Source: Clostridia bacterium
GTDB taxonomy: Bacteria; Bacillota; Clostridia; Oscillospirales; Butyricicoccaceae
NCBI GenBank assembly: GCA_029099685.1
Contig: JAQXOO010000013.1
Span: forward strand, 1 to 64,000
Direction: 5' to 3'
DNA length: 64,000 bases
Part shown: positions 1 to 9,700 of the stretch, in pieces
How the letters are laid out: the number at the start of each line of letters is the position of its first letter
How positions within the stretch are numbered: the stretch's first letter is position 1
Translations under genes and position numbers: made by a program
The notes under the pieces: model-generated
Databases searched by the model: none
Seen by the model: the letters and a program-made list of their open reading frames with translations, nothing else
Told to the model about the DNA's origin: nothing

Positions 1-1
1 G

Positions 2-1285
2 ATCGAGCTCCCCAACGGCGAGATCCGCCGCTGCAAGGTGCTTGAGGTGGAAGGCGACAAGGCAGTTGTTCAGCTGTTCGAGTCTGCCCAGGGCATCAAC
101 CTGGCCGAGTCCAAGGTCCGCTTCCTGGGCCACCCCCAGCAGCTGGCCGTTTCCGAGGATATGCTGGGCCGCGTCTTCAACGGCATGGGCCAGCCCATCG
201 ACGGCGGCCCCGCCATCATTGCCGACGCGCACCTGGATATCAACGGCCTGCCCATGAACCCGGCAGCCCGCGCCTATCCCGCAGAGTTTATCCAGACCGG
301 CGTTTCCACCATCGACGGCCTGAACACCCTGGTCCGCGGCCAGAAGCTGCCCATCTTCTCCGGCTCCGGTCTGCCCCACGCGGCTCTGGCAGCCCAGATC
401 GCCCGTCAGGCAAAGGTTCTGGGCGACAACGAGACCTTCGCCGTTGTCTTTGCCGCCATCGGCATCACCTTTGAGGAGTCCGAGTACTTCATCAACGACT
501 TCCGCCGCACCGGCGCTATCGAGCGTACCGTGGTCTTCTCCAACCTGGCAAACGACCCCGCGGTCGAACGTATCGCCACCCCCCGTATGGCCCTGACCGC
601 GGCCGAGTATCTGGCCTTCGAGAAGGACATGCAGGTGCTGGTCATCCTGACCGACATCACCAACTACGCCGAGGCTCTCCGTGAGGTCTCCGCCGCCAAG
701 AAGGAAGTTCCCGGCCGCCGCGGCTACCCCGGCTACCTGTACACTGACCTGGCCACGCTGTATGAGCGTGCCGGCCGCCGTCAGGGCAAGAAGGGCTCCA
801 TCACCATGATCCCCATCCTCACCATGCCTGAGGACGACAAGACCCACCCCATCCCCGACCTGACCGGTTACATCACCGAGGGCCAGATCATCCTCAGCCG
901 TGAGCTGCACCGCAAGGGCATCGTTCCCCCGGTGGACGTTCTGCCTTCCCTGAGCCGTCTGAAGGATAAGGGCATCGGCGTCGGCAAGACCCGTGAGGAC
1001 CATGCCGGCACCATGAACCAGCTCTTCGCCGCCTACTCCCGCGGCAAGGACGCCAAGGAACTGATGACCATTCTGGGCGAAGCGGCCCTGTCCGATGACG
1101 ACAAGCTGTTCGCCAAGTTTGCCGACGAGTTTGAAAAACGCTACGTCACCCAGGGCAGCGAGGAGAACCGGGACATCTTCCAGACGCTGGACCTGGGCTG
1201 GGAGCTGCTGAGCATCCTGCCCAGAAGCGAGCTGAAGCGCATCAAGAGCGAAATGGTGGACAAATACTACCCGGAAAAGGATTGA
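2..1285 (+). CDS. atpB: V-type ATP synthase subunit B (5'-truncated by window edge)
   Basis: Frame is open to the window start ([18 protein letters not shown]...); [17 protein letters not shown] and [11 protein letters not shown]-type motifs; followed by subunit D. Confidence 0.95.
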   Translation: MELPNGEIRRCKVLEVEGDKAVVQLFESAQGINLAESKVRFLGHPQQLAVSEDMLGRVFNGMGQPIDGGPAIIADAHLDINGLPMNPAARAYPAEFIQTGVSTIDGLNTLVRGQKLPIFSGSGLPHAALAAQIARQAKVLGDNETFAVVFAAIGITFEESEYFINDFRRTGAIERTVVFSNLANDPAVERIATPRMALTAAEYLAFEKDMQVLVILTDITNYAEALREVSAAKKEVPGRRGYPGYLYTDLATLYERAGRRQGKKGSITMIPILTMPEDDKTHPIPDLTGYITEGQIILSRELHRKGIVPPVDVLPSLSRLKDKGIGVGKTREDHAGTMNQLFAAYSRGKDAKELMTILGEAALSDDDKLFAKFADEFEKRYVTQGSEENRDIFQTLDLGWELLSILPRSELKRIKSEMVDKYYPEKD

Positions 1286-1296
1286 GGTGAGGTCTT

Positions 1297-1953
1297 ATGG
1301 CAAACACCACCATCAACCCCACCCGCATGGAGCTGACCCGCCTGAAAAAGCGCCTGCGCACCGCCACCCGGGGCCACAAGCTGCTGAAAGACAAGCGGGA
1401 TGAACTGATGAAACAGTTTCTGGAGATCGTCCGCCGCAACCGGGAGCTGCGCCGCCGCGTGGAGGCCGGTCTGGAGGAAGCCAACGGCGCTCTGACCATC
1501 GCTTCTGCAGTGATGAGTCCCGAGATGCTGGAGCAGGCCCTGCTGTATCCCAAGCAGAGCGTGGAGCTGGAGGTCGGTTCCCACAACATGATGAGCGTCA
1601 ACGTGCCCACCTACACCTTCCACACCCGGAACGAGAACCCTGCCGACATCTTCCCCTACGGCTTCGCCCAGACCTCCGGCGAGCTGGACGCCGCCCTGGA
1701 ATGCCTGAGCCAGGTATTCCAGGATATGTTGGAACTGGCCGAGGTGGAAAAGACCATGCACCTGCTGGCCCAGGACATTGAAAAGACCCGCCGCCGGGTC
1801 AACGCCCTGGAATATGTGATGATCCCCGGCCTGCAGCAGAACATCCGCTACATCTCCATGAAGCTGGATGAAAACGAGCGCGGCAACATCACCCGCCTGA
1901 TGAAGGTGAAGGACATGATCCTTGCGCAGGCCCACGATTTCAAGCAAGCCTAA
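1297..1953 (+). CDS. atpD: V-type ATP synthase subunit D
   Basis: MANTTINPTRMELTRLKKRLRTATRGHKLLKDKRDELM is typical of V-ATPase subunit D; directly downstream of subunit B. Confidence 0.95.
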   Translation: MANTTINPTRMELTRLKKRLRTATRGHKLLKDKRDELMKQFLEIVRRNRELRRRVEAGLEEANGALTIASAVMSPEMLEQALLYPKQSVELEVGSHNMMSVNVPTYTFHTRNENPADIFPYGFAQTSGELDAALECLSQVFQDMLELAEVEKTMHLLAQDIEKTRRRVNALEYVMIPGLQQNIRYISMKLDENERGNITRLMKVKDMILAQAHDFKQA

Positions 1954-1960
1954 ATATCCA

Positions 1961-2003
1961 AAAGCGCCGTCCCGGGTCTGTACCCGGAGACGGCGCTTTT
2001 TTG
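1961..2003 (+). terminator. Rho-independent terminator after V-ATPase operon
   Basis: AAAGCGCCGTC...GACGGCGCTTTTTT stem plus T-run. Confidence 0.85.
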
Positions 2004-2094
2004 TCTTGATCCCACAGAGCGGTTTCCCCTTTCCGTTGCTTTTCCACGCTTCTGTGGTATACTAAAGAAAACGGACTGCAAAGGAAGCGATCTT

Positions 2095-2955
2095 ATGCTG
2101 CAGGATCTGGCCTTTGGCCATCTGGACAACCAATACCGGGACCATCAGCCCCGGGGAGAGGATGTGGTGGTGTGCATCCGCGGCGGCTCCATCCTGGTGC
2201 GCCGGGACAGAAACGACGTGCTCACCCTGCCGGACTTCGCCCGTGTATCCGTCTGGAGCAGGCGCTGGACCTGCTGGCCGGGGCAGCCCTTCCGCTATGC
2301 CTTCACTATGCAGAACATGCGCTTCTTTCTCTGGATGGGCGAAAGCGGCGAGCCGGAGGACCCGTCGTTTGCCTATGAGCCGGCCTCCGGCCTGCGGCAG
2401 GCGATCAGCCGGGATGTGTGCTTCGCCGCCATGACCGCCTGGCACCTGTACTGCTGGTACCGGGACAGCCGCTTCTGCGGCCGCTGCGGGACGGCCACCC
2501 TCCACGACGGCAAAGAGCGCATGATGCGCTGCCCCGCCTGCGGCAATATGATCTTTCCCCGGATCGCACCCGCCTGCATCATCGCCCTCACCCACGGCGA
2601 CAAGCTGATCCTGAGCAAATACGCCAACCGCAGCTACACCCGCTACGGCCTGCTGGCGGGCTTTGTGGAGATCGGCGAGACCGCCGAGGAATGCGTGGCC
2701 CGGGAAGTGATGGAGGAGGTGGGCCTGCGGGTCAAAAACATCCGCTATTACAAGTCCCAGCCCTGGGGTATCGCCGGAAACCTGTCCATCGGCTATTTCT
2801 GCGACCTGGACGGCGACGACAGGGTGACCCTGGACGAAACCGAGCTGGCCTCGGCCGAGTGGTTCGACCGCCGCGCCCTGCCCGCCCAGGATGACGGCAT
2901 CAGCCTGACCCGTGAGATGATCCGGGTGTTCGGCGAGGGAAAGGAACCCAAATAA
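2095..2955 (+). CDS. nudC: NAD(+) diphosphatase (NudC-type Nudix hydrolase)
   Basis: Zinc ribbon (CGRCG...CPACG) followed by Nudix box GLLAGFVEIGETAEECVAREVMEEVGL. Confidence 0.9.
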   Translation: MLQDLAFGHLDNQYRDHQPRGEDVVVCIRGGSILVRRDRNDVLTLPDFARVSVWSRRWTCWPGQPFRYAFTMQNMRFFLWMGESGEPEDPSFAYEPASGLRQAISRDVCFAAMTAWHLYCWYRDSRFCGRCGTATLHDGKERMMRCPACGNMIFPRIAPACIIALTHGDKLILSKYANRSYTRYGLLAGFVEIGETAEECVAREVMEEVGLRVKNIRYYKSQPWGIAGNLSIGYFCDLDGDDRVTLDETELASAEWFDRRALPAQDDGISLTREMIRVFGEGKEPK

Positions 2956-3047
2956 AAACGCCCTGTATCTGGGAAAAACTGCGGGATCCCGGGCCTGTTT
3001 GCCCGCCGGAACACCTTTCACGGACGGTCGGCACCATAGCAGAAAAC

Positions 3048-3080
3048 AACGGCTGCACCCTTTGGGTGCAGCCGTTTGTC
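3048..3080. terminator. Bidirectional terminator between convergent genes
   Basis: AACGGCTGCACCCtttGGGTGCAGCCGTTT. Confidence 0.75.
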
Positions 3081-3085
3081 TTTGG

Positions 3086-4033
3086 TTATTCCACGATCCG
3101 CGGGGGCAGCAGCGTCTCTCCCCGGGGCACCACAAACCGCAGCTTGTGGTCGGCCACCCGCAGGGACACCCGGGACGATCTGACGATCTCGCCGTCCAGA
3201 TTGACGGTCAGCTCCTTGCCGTCCTGGTGGAAGATGGTCAGCTCCCTGGCCTGCAGATGAGTGATGTAATCGCTGTACCGCCGGTGCTGCCCGGCCTTGT
3301 AGGCGCCGATGACCCTGGCCACCGTCAGCACGTCCACCGCCTTGATCATCAGCACCTCCAAAAGACCGTCGGTGGGGTCGGCCTCGGGCACCGGATTGAA
3401 ACCGCCGCCGTAGAACCGGCCGTTGCCCGCCAGGATCAGGGTGTACCGCCCGTCGCAGGAGACCCCGTCCACCTCCACGCCGTAGGGCTCGTGCAGCCCC
3501 CGCAGCACATGTTCCACGGTGGACACATTGTACGCCATGGAGCCTTGAAGCAGCGGCAGCCGCTTGTATTTCTGCATACCGGCGGCAATGCGGGCATCCA
3601 CCCCCACAGAGAACACATTGATGCACACACCGCAGTCGGACTCGATATAATCCAGCGCCATTTCTTCCCCGTCCACAAGGCGATCCAGGTCCCGAAAGGC
3701 CCGGCAGTCGGCCCCGAACAGCTTGATAAAATCATTTCCGCTGCCGCAGGGGTAGTGGGTGACAGCCGCGTTGGCCAGTCCCGCCGCGCCGGAGGCCACC
3801 TCGTTCAGGGTGCCGTCTCCCCCGCAGGCGTAAAACCGCAGGGGCCTGTCCGGATACTCCACGGCCTTTTTCTTCACCAACTCGATGGCGTGGCGGGGAT
3901 ATTCCGTGGTGAGGATGTCATAGTCCAGCCCCCGGCCCACACATACGGCCCGGATGTTTGCGGCGGTCTGGTTGGTGGCATCGCTTTTCCCGGCGGCGGG
4001 ATTGATGATGAAAATATGTTTGATGGCTTCCAT
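3086..4033 (-). CDS. Diacylglycerol kinase family / YegS-BmrU-like lipid kinase
   Basis: IINPAAGKSD...YACGGDGTLNEVASG and GSGNDF motifs. Confidence 0.9.
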   Translation of the reverse strand: MEAIKHIFIINPAAGKSDATNQTAANIRAVCVGRGLDYDILTTEYPRHAIELVKKKAVEYPDRPLRFYACGGDGTLNEVASGAAGLANAAVTHYPCGSGNDFIKLFGADCRAFRDLDRLVDGEEMALDYIESDCGVCINVFSVGVDARIAAGMQKYKRLPLLQGSMAYNVSTVEHVLRGLHEPYGVEVDGVSCDGRYTLILAGNGRFYGGGFNPVPEADPTDGLLEVLMIKAVDVLTVARVIGAYKAGQHRRYSDYITHLQARELTIFHQDGKELTVNLDGEIVRSSRVSLRVADHKLRFVVPRGETLLPPRIVE

Positions 4034-4039
4034 GGCGGA

Positions 4040-5149
4040 TCACTCCTTGAAATAGAGATGGAGGTTGCACTTGATCATGCCGTTGTACAGCTTGCGGCGC
4101 TTGTCGGCAGGCTTGCCAAAGGCCTGTTCAAACTGTTCGTCGGAAGAAATGATATATTTCTTCACCGAACTGCCCGCCATGGCGCGGCCCAGGTCGGAAT
4201 ACAGCTTTCTGGCCTGCTGCCGGTCCAGCATCCGGACGCCGTAGGGCGGGTTGGCCATCATGACGCCGGTGCGGTCCCTCCAGTCGATGTCCAGCGCGTT
4301 CTGAACCGCATATTCCATGCAGTCGCCCACGCCGGCCCGGACTGCATTCTCCCGGGTGAGGCGGACGCAGTTGGGGTCGATATCCGATGCCAGGATGGGC
4401 AGCTTTTCGTGGCGCTCCTCCGCCAGGGCCCGGGCGCGCGCCTGGGCAAAGGCCTGCCGGAACCGGTCGTTCCACAGCGCCGCGTCAAACTGCCGTCTGG
4501 CGCCGGGGGCAATGTTCAGCGCGGTCATGGCTGCCTCAATGGCGATGGTGCCGCTGCCGCAGAAGGGGTCGATGAAATCCTCGCGGCCCTTCCACCGGGC
4601 CACCTTTACCATCGAGGCCGCCAGCGTCTCCCGCAGGGTGGCGTCGTTCTGCTCCAGCTTGTAGCCACGCTTGAACAGCGGCGCGCCGGTGGTGTCCAGA
4701 TAAACCTCGCACCGGTCGTTCATCAGGCTGAACTGGATCTGGTGACGGACGCCGGTCTCCTCCAGCCAGTCGGTGCGGCGCACCAGCTTCAGCCGCTCCA
4801 CCACCGCCTTTTTGATGATGCGCTGGCAGTCGGGCACCGAGTGAAGCTGGGAATGAATGGAAAACCCCTTTACGGGAAAGGCCTCGTCCCGGCCGATATA
4901 CTCCTCCCAGGGCAGGGCCTTGACATTTTCAAACAGGGCGTCGAAGCTTTTGGCGGTAAAATCCGCCACCCGCAGCAGCACGCGCTCGCCGCAGCGCAGC
5001 AGGATGTTGGCCCGGGCGCAGGCCTCCTCATCGCCGGAAAACAGCACCCGTCCATTTTCGGCCTGGACGCTGTCAAAGCCCTTGAACTTCAGCTCATCGG
5101 CCACCAGGCCCTCCACTCCCATCAGGCAGGGAACAGAAAAACGATACAT
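4040..5149 (-). CDS. THUMP-domain class I SAM-dependent RNA methyltransferase (RlmL/YpsC-like)
   Basis: DPFCGSGTIAIEAAM and MANPPYGVRM motifs with N-terminal THUMP-like region. Confidence 0.9.
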   Translation of the reverse strand: MYRFSVPCLMGVEGLVADELKFKGFDSVQAENGRVLFSGDEEACARANILLRCGERVLLRVADFTAKSFDALFENVKALPWEEYIGRDEAFPVKGFSIHSQLHSVPDCQRIIKKAVVERLKLVRRTDWLEETGVRHQIQFSLMNDRCEVYLDTTGAPLFKRGYKLEQNDATLRETLAASMVKVARWKGREDFIDPFCGSGTIAIEAAMTALNIAPGARRQFDAALWNDRFRQAFAQARARALAEERHEKLPILASDIDPNCVRLTRENAVRAGVGDCMEYAVQNALDIDWRDRTGVMMANPPYGVRMLDRQQARKLYSDLGRAMAGSSVKKYIISSDEQFEQAFGKPADKRRKLYNGMIKCNLHLYFKE

Positions 5150-5360
5150 ATGACGATCCTCCGTTGCATCTGTAAAAAAGCGAACACCGGGGTGCTCGCT
5201 CTTTTTGTATTGTACGGGAAAATTGCCGTAATTGCAAGGCTTTTGTCAAAACACAGCCCGGGAGGGCATTCTTTTCCCAAACCGGCCTCTCCGCGCTTGT
5301 GTCAAAGCCAATGCGTCCCCTGTTCAGCATTCCCCGTGATGCGGGAAAAACCCAAAAAAC

Positions 5361-5390
5361 GAAAAACCGCCGGCCCGAAAGGGCCGGCGG
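5361..5390 (-). terminator. Terminator of hpf
   Basis: CCGCCGGCCCgaaaGGGCCGGCGG followed by T-run on minus strand. Confidence 0.75.
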
Positions 5391-5411
5391 TGAAAGGGGC
5401 CGGGAACAGTC

Positions 5412-5939
5412 TCAGACTTCCGCTACCAGCAGGCCATAGCCGCCGTCGCTTCTCTGATAGACCACGCAGGGCTTTCCGTCGCGCTCGCTGTTGACAAAGA
5501 AGAAGAAGCTGTGCCCCAGCAGGTTCATCTGCAGGATGGCGTCCTCGATGGTCATGGGCTTGCTGACCAGGGTCTTTTCCCGGACCAGCTCAAACTCCTC
5601 CTCATGATAGTCGTCCAGCGCCTCCACGGATTTGGCGAAGGATTCCTGGCGGATACGCTTTGCCAGGCGGGTCTTGTTCTTCTGGATCTGGCGGTCGATG
5701 GAAGCCACCGCACCGTCGATGGATGCGCACATATCAGAAGTCCGTTCCTTGGCGCGGAAGTACATCCCCCGCACTTCAAAAGCGATCTCAGCGGTCTGCA
5801 TCCCCCGCTCGGTGGAGAGGGTCACCTGCACCGCAGGCTCATCGCCAAAAAACTTGCCCAGCTTTTCCACCTTTCGGGCAGCATAAGCGGCCATAGTGTC
5901 GGACACGTCCATTTTTCTTCCGTTGATGTCGATCTTCAT
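5412..5939 (-). CDS. hpf: Ribosome hibernation-promoting factor, long form (HPF/RaiA)
   Basis: MKIDINGRKMDVSDTMAAYAARKVEKLGKFF N-domain and C-terminal KPMTIEDAILQMNLLGHSFFFFVNSE dimerisation domain. Confidence 0.92.
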   Translation of the reverse strand: MKIDINGRKMDVSDTMAAYAARKVEKLGKFFGDEPAVQVTLSTERGMQTAEIAFEVRGMYFRAKERTSDMCASIDGAVASIDRQIQKNKTRLAKRIRQESFAKSVEALDDYHEEEFELVREKTLVSKPMTIEDAILQMNLLGHSFFFFVNSERDGKPCVVYQRSDGGYGLLVAEV

Positions 5940-6137
5940 GTGTGACACTCCTTTGCTTTTTGGTTAACAACGGGTGCAGAAACGGCACGGGGCCCGTCCC
6001 TGTATCCCTTTGTTACCTGTATCATATCATACAAATACAGGAAAAGCTACCCTCTATTTGTAACGTTTTTTGCCGAAAAAATATTTTACCCGGGCGCGCC
6101 CTTTCGACAGGCTTTTTTGATCCGGTGGGGTACACTG

Positions 6138-6280
6138 TAAATGCGAAGGGCGGATCACTCTTCGCAGCGGACGGCTTGGTCGTCCGGCACCGTTCATATC
6201 TTTATCCCCACAATCCGGCGATGGGCCAGCAGAGCCAACGCCGGAACTTGGCGCCCATCACCGTTGGGCGCCCTTTTTTG
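6138..6280 (+). ncRNA. Candidate structured small RNA with intrinsic terminator
   Basis: No convincing ORF; consecutive hairpins GCGAAG/CTTCGC, CGGACG/CGTCCG, CCGGCG/CGCCGG and terminator GGCGCCC-atcaccgtt-GGGCGCC-TTTTTT. Confidence 0.5.
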
Positions 6281-6351
6281 TTTTGAGGGGCGGTTGAATT
6301 TCCCGTTAACCGTGTGGTATAATGGGTTTATCAATTACGGGAGGCTTTACA

Positions 6352-6783
6352 ATGCTGATCTCCACAAAAGGGCGCTATGCCCTGCGGGTCATGGTGGATC
6401 TTGCCGAGCACCGGGAGGAAGGGTATATTCCTCTGAAGGCGGTGGCCCAGCGGCAGGACATTTCGGAAAAATATCTCGAGGCCATTATCAAGCTTCTGGT
6501 CCGGGCCGGCCTTTTGTCCGGTCTGCGGGGCAAGGGCGGCGGCTACAAGCTGACGAAGGACCCCGCCCAGTATACCGTGGGCGATATTTTGCGCCTGACG
6601 GAGGACTCCCTGGCGCCCGTGGCCTGTCTCGGTCCGGGCGCGGCTCCCTGCGCCAAAGCGGCGGAATGCCGCACCCGGTCCCTGTGGCAGGGGCTGGACA
6701 AGGTCATCCGGGACTATCTGGACAGTGTCACCGTGGCGGACCTGATGGCGTCGGGCGGCGCCGGAAACGACTATGTGATCTGA
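6352..6783 (+). CDS. Rrf2 family transcriptional regulator
   Basis: MLISTKGRYALRVMVDLAEH...ISEKYLEAIIKLLVRAGLLSGLRGKGGGYKL; three Cys in the region expected for a cofactor site; SD GGGAGG upstream. Confidence 0.92.
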   Translation: MLISTKGRYALRVMVDLAEHREEGYIPLKAVAQRQDISEKYLEAIIKLLVRAGLLSGLRGKGGGYKLTKDPAQYTVGDILRLTEDSLAPVACLGPGAAPCAKAAECRTRSLWQGLDKVIRDYLDSVTVADLMASGGAGNDYVI

Positions 6784-6805
6784 CTTTTGTGTGTTCTGAA
6801 TACAG

Positions 6806-6857
6806 CGGCGCAGGCCCGTATCTCTGTTTCGGAGATACGGGCCTGCGCCGTCCTTTT
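6806..6857 (+). terminator. Terminator of rrf2 gene
   Basis: 19-bp inverted repeat CGGCGCAGGCCCGTATCTC...GAGATACGGGCCTGCGCCG then TCCTTTT. Confidence 0.7.
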
Positions 6858-6910
6858 GGGAATTGTATAAAGGGGTTGAAGTATGGATGAAGGGGGTCGC
6901 CGGCGGAACC

Positions 6911-6939
6911 AAAAACCGCACGGCCTGCAGCCGTGCGGT
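6911..6939 (-). terminator. Terminator downstream of cobalamin riboswitch 1
   Basis: Minus strand: ACCGCACGGCtgcaGGCCGTGCGGTTTTTGG. Confidence 0.7.
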
Positions 6940-6941
6940 CA

Positions 6942-7108
6942 ATACTCGTGACAGTTGATTCCCGGTGGCGGCAGAAATCCGGATATGTCCCTCGGCGTAT
7001 CTGACTTAGCTTTTCAAAGAAAGCATCACAGTGACCCACTCGCGGGGATTCTCACCCCATTCCGCCGCCGGCTGCCCGGCCGGAACACATCCGCATATGA
7101 TTGAATTG
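6942..7108 (-). promoter_or_regulatory. Cobalamin riboswitch 1, no sense gene downstream
   Basis: Minus strand: GGAATGGGGTGAGAATCCCCGCGAGTGGGTCACTGTGATGC...AAGCTAAGTCAGATACGCC, matching the B12-box core (GGTGAxAATCC...CACTGTGA...AAGTCAGxxxAC). Confidence 0.82.
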
Positions 7109-7155
7109 ATATTTGTATTTTACCACAAACCGCGGGTTTCGTCAAGGGGCGCGCC

Positions 7156-8019
7156 TTAAACGCCATGGGGCTGGAAGCCCAGTCCGTAGGCGGTGTCAAA
7201 GGGCAGCAGCACCACCAGCGCGTTGGGATCTGCCTCTGAGGCGATGGCATGGATGCGGGTGGCTTCCGCCCGGTTGCAGGCGCACACCAGCACGGTGCGC
7301 CCGTCTCCGGAATACATACCGGTGCCGTTCAGCGCGGTGACGCCCCGGCCCACAGAGCTCATGATGCCCTCGGCGATGCGCTCGCCCTCGCCGGTGACGA
7401 TCAGGGCCATTTCTCCGGTAATAAAGCGGTTGGTGATCTTGTCGATGACCACGGTACTGGCGGCGGTCATCAAAATGCCCTGCAGCACCGCATCGATGTG
7501 CCCGAACACCAGGCCGCCCATAAGAATGATGAATCCGTCAATGAAGATGGTGATGTTGCCGATGGATAAATGGGGCATCTTTTTCCGCAGGCTGAGAATG
7601 AGGAAATCCGTCCCGCCGGTGGAGGAGCCCCGCCAATAGATCAGCGCCAGCCCCGTGCCGGACAGTGCGCCCGCAAAAATGGCGGCCGTCAGCCGGTCGC
7701 CGGTATACACCGGAAACATGGGAAATACCAGGTCCATCAGCAGGGTGGAGATCACCATGGTCCTCAGGGACCGCAGAAAGAAAGATCGCCCCAGCGTCCG
7801 GATGCACAAAAGGATGATGGGCACATTCAGCAGCAGTGTGCAGACGCCGATGGGGATGTTCAAAAAGTGATTGGCAAGGATGGCCAGGCCGGAGATGCCG
7901 CCGGGGGCGAACTCCGCCGGCGATGCAAAGCTGTAGATGCCTGCCGCGTACAGGGCACCGCCCACCACATCCACCAACAGGTCCAGCGCCAGTGCCGAAG
8001 GCTTGCGTTTGGTTTCCAT
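7156..8019 (-). CDS. YitT family membrane protein (DUF2179 C-terminal domain)
   Basis: Multi-TM N-terminus; GSSTGGTDFLILSLRKKMPHLSIG; C-terminal GRGVTALNGTGMYSGDGRTVLVCACNRAEATRI. Confidence 0.9.
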   Translation of the reverse strand: METKRKPSALALDLLVDVVGGALYAAGIYSFASPAEFAPGGISGLAILANHFLNIPIGVCTLLLNVPIILLCIRTLGRSFFLRSLRTMVISTLLMDLVFPMFPVYTGDRLTAAIFAGALSGTGLALIYWRGSSTGGTDFLILSLRKKMPHLSIGNITIFIDGFIILMGGLVFGHIDAVLQGILMTAASTVVIDKITNRFITGEMALIVTGEGERIAEGIMSSVGRGVTALNGTGMYSGDGRTVLVCACNRAEATRIHAIASEADPNALVVLLPFDTAYGLGFQPHGV

Positions 8020-8235
8020 AGATCAGAAAAGCTCCTTTCCCGCCGGACGTTTTGCCGGTAGATTTTTATTATACGCCCCGCGACGCCGGTGCGCAAGGGG
8101 GATGCCTCCCTCAGTCCACGCTCTTGGGTCGCCGCTCCCTTGCCCCTGTCAGAACTCCACCCCCGGACGGGCGGGAATGCCTTTGTCAAAAGGGTGCTTT
8201 CTTTTTCGCGTCTGGGTGACACAATCCCTTCACGG

Positions 8236-9699
8236 TCACACCTCCCGGTTCAGGATGCGGTACACATAGTGCATGTCCAGACCGGACCGCACCGCGTCCG
8301 CCAGCAGATCGTACTGGCGCTCCTTGTATTCCCACACGTCAAAGGTCCCCAGGGCGTCGAAATCGATTCCCTTTTGGCCGCAGAGGGCTTTGAGAACGGC
8401 GTCGCTGACGCCGGGCGCGTCAAAAATGCCGTGGATATAGCTGCCATAGACGCTGCCGCTGCCCATGACCGCGGGCAGCTTTTCCCGGCTGCGGCCCATG
8501 TGGATCTCATAACCCTCATACGCCAGACCGTTCAGGCCGGAGAGCAGGCCCTGCACCCCGGAAAAGACGCCCCGGGTCTGGGTCTGGACCTTTTCCCCCG
8601 CAAAGACGGTGTCCATGTCCAGCAGGCCCATGCCTTCGATCCGGGTAATGCCCGCCGCCTCCACCTGGTCCGGGTCGGAGACGCTGCGGCCCAGCATCTG
8701 ATAGCCGCCGCAGACGCCGAACACCAGCGTGCCCGCCGCTGCCGCCTTGTGAACGGCGGCCTCCAGCCCGGACTGGCGCAGCCAGCGCAGGTCCTCGATG
8801 GTGCTCTTGGTGCCCGGCAGGAGGATCATATCGGGCCGGTGCAGGTCCGCCACCCGGTCCACATACCGCAGCGACACGTTGCCGTACCGCTCAAAGGGGC
8901 TGAAATCCGTGAAATTGGAGATACGTGGCAGGCGGATCACCGCGATGTCTACCAGCTTGCGGGCGGTGTCCCGTCTGAACCGTTCGGTGAGGCTGTCCTC
9001 GTCGTCGATGTCCACATGGGTATAGGGCATGACCCCCACCACCGGCACGCCGCACAGTTTTTCCAGGATCTCCAGCCCCGGGGCCAGAATACTGCGGTCA
9101 CCCCGGAATTTATTGACGATCGTGCCCTTGATCCGGGCTTTTTCATCCGCCTCCAGCAGGGCGATGGTACCGTAAAGCTGGGCGAACACGCCGCCCCGGT
9201 CGATGTCGCCCACCAGCAGCACCGGCGCGTCCACCAGCTTGGCCAGGCCCATGTTGACAATGTCCTCCTGCTTCAGGTTGATCTCGGCGGGACTGCCTGC
9301 CCCCTCGATGACGATGATGTCATAGTCGGCGGCCAGGCTGTTGTAGGCCTCCAAAACGGCGGGAATATACGCCCGTTTGCGGCGGTAGTATTCCATGGCC
9401 CGCATATTGCCCTGGACAACGCCGTTGACGATGACCTGGCTGCCCACATCGGTGGTGGGCTTCAGCAGGATGGGGTTCATGCGCACATCGGGGGCGATGC
9501 CGGCGGCCTCTGCCTGCACCACCTGGGCGCGGCCCATCTCGCCCCCCGCCGCAGTGATAAAGGAGTTGAGGGCCATGTTCTGACTTTTGAAGGGTGCCAC
9601 CCGCCAGCCGTCCTGTTTGAAAACACGGCACAGGCCCGCTGCCAGCAGGCTTTTCCCGGCGTTGGACATGGTGCCCTGGATCATGATGCATTTTGCCAT
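8236..9699 (-). CDS. cbiP: Cobyric acid synthase (CbiP/CobQ)
   Basis: [50 protein letters not shown]-terminal glutamine amidotransferase domain [10 protein letters not shown]. Confidence 0.95.
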   Translation of the reverse strand: MAKCIMIQGTMSNAGKSLLAAGLCRVFKQDGWRVAPFKSQNMALNSFITAAGGEMGRAQVVQAEAAGIAPDVRMNPILLKPTTDVGSQVIVNGVVQGNMRAMEYYRRKRAYIPAVLEAYNSLAADYDIIVIEGAGSPAEINLKQEDIVNMGLAKLVDAPVLLVGDIDRGGVFAQLYGTIALLEADEKARIKGTIVNKFRGDRSILAPGLEILEKLCGVPVVGVMPYTHVDIDDEDSLTERFRRDTARKLVDIAVIRLPRISNFTDFSPFERYGNVSLRYVDRVADLHRPDMILLPGTKSTIEDLRWLRQSGLEAAVHKAAAAGTLVFGVCGGYQMLGRSVSDPDQVEAAGITRIEGMGLLDMDTVFAGEKVQTQTRGVFSGVQGLLSGLNGLAYEGYEIHMGRSREKLPAVMGSGSVYGSYIHGIFDAPGVSDAVLKALCGQKGIDFDALGTFDVWEYKERQYDLLADAVRSGLDMHYVYRILNREV

Positions 9700-9700
9700 A

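Noticed and set aside
2999-5494. 831-aa plus-strand ORF
   Set aside because: Antisense shadow of the lipid kinase and RNA methyltransferase genes; composition (H/Q/G/R-rich, no domains) is typical of GC-rich opposite-frame ORFs.
6331-6942. 203-aa minus-strand ORF downstream of riboswitch 1
   Set aside because: Fully antisense to rrf2 with no SD or family resemblance; not accepted as the riboswitch target gene.
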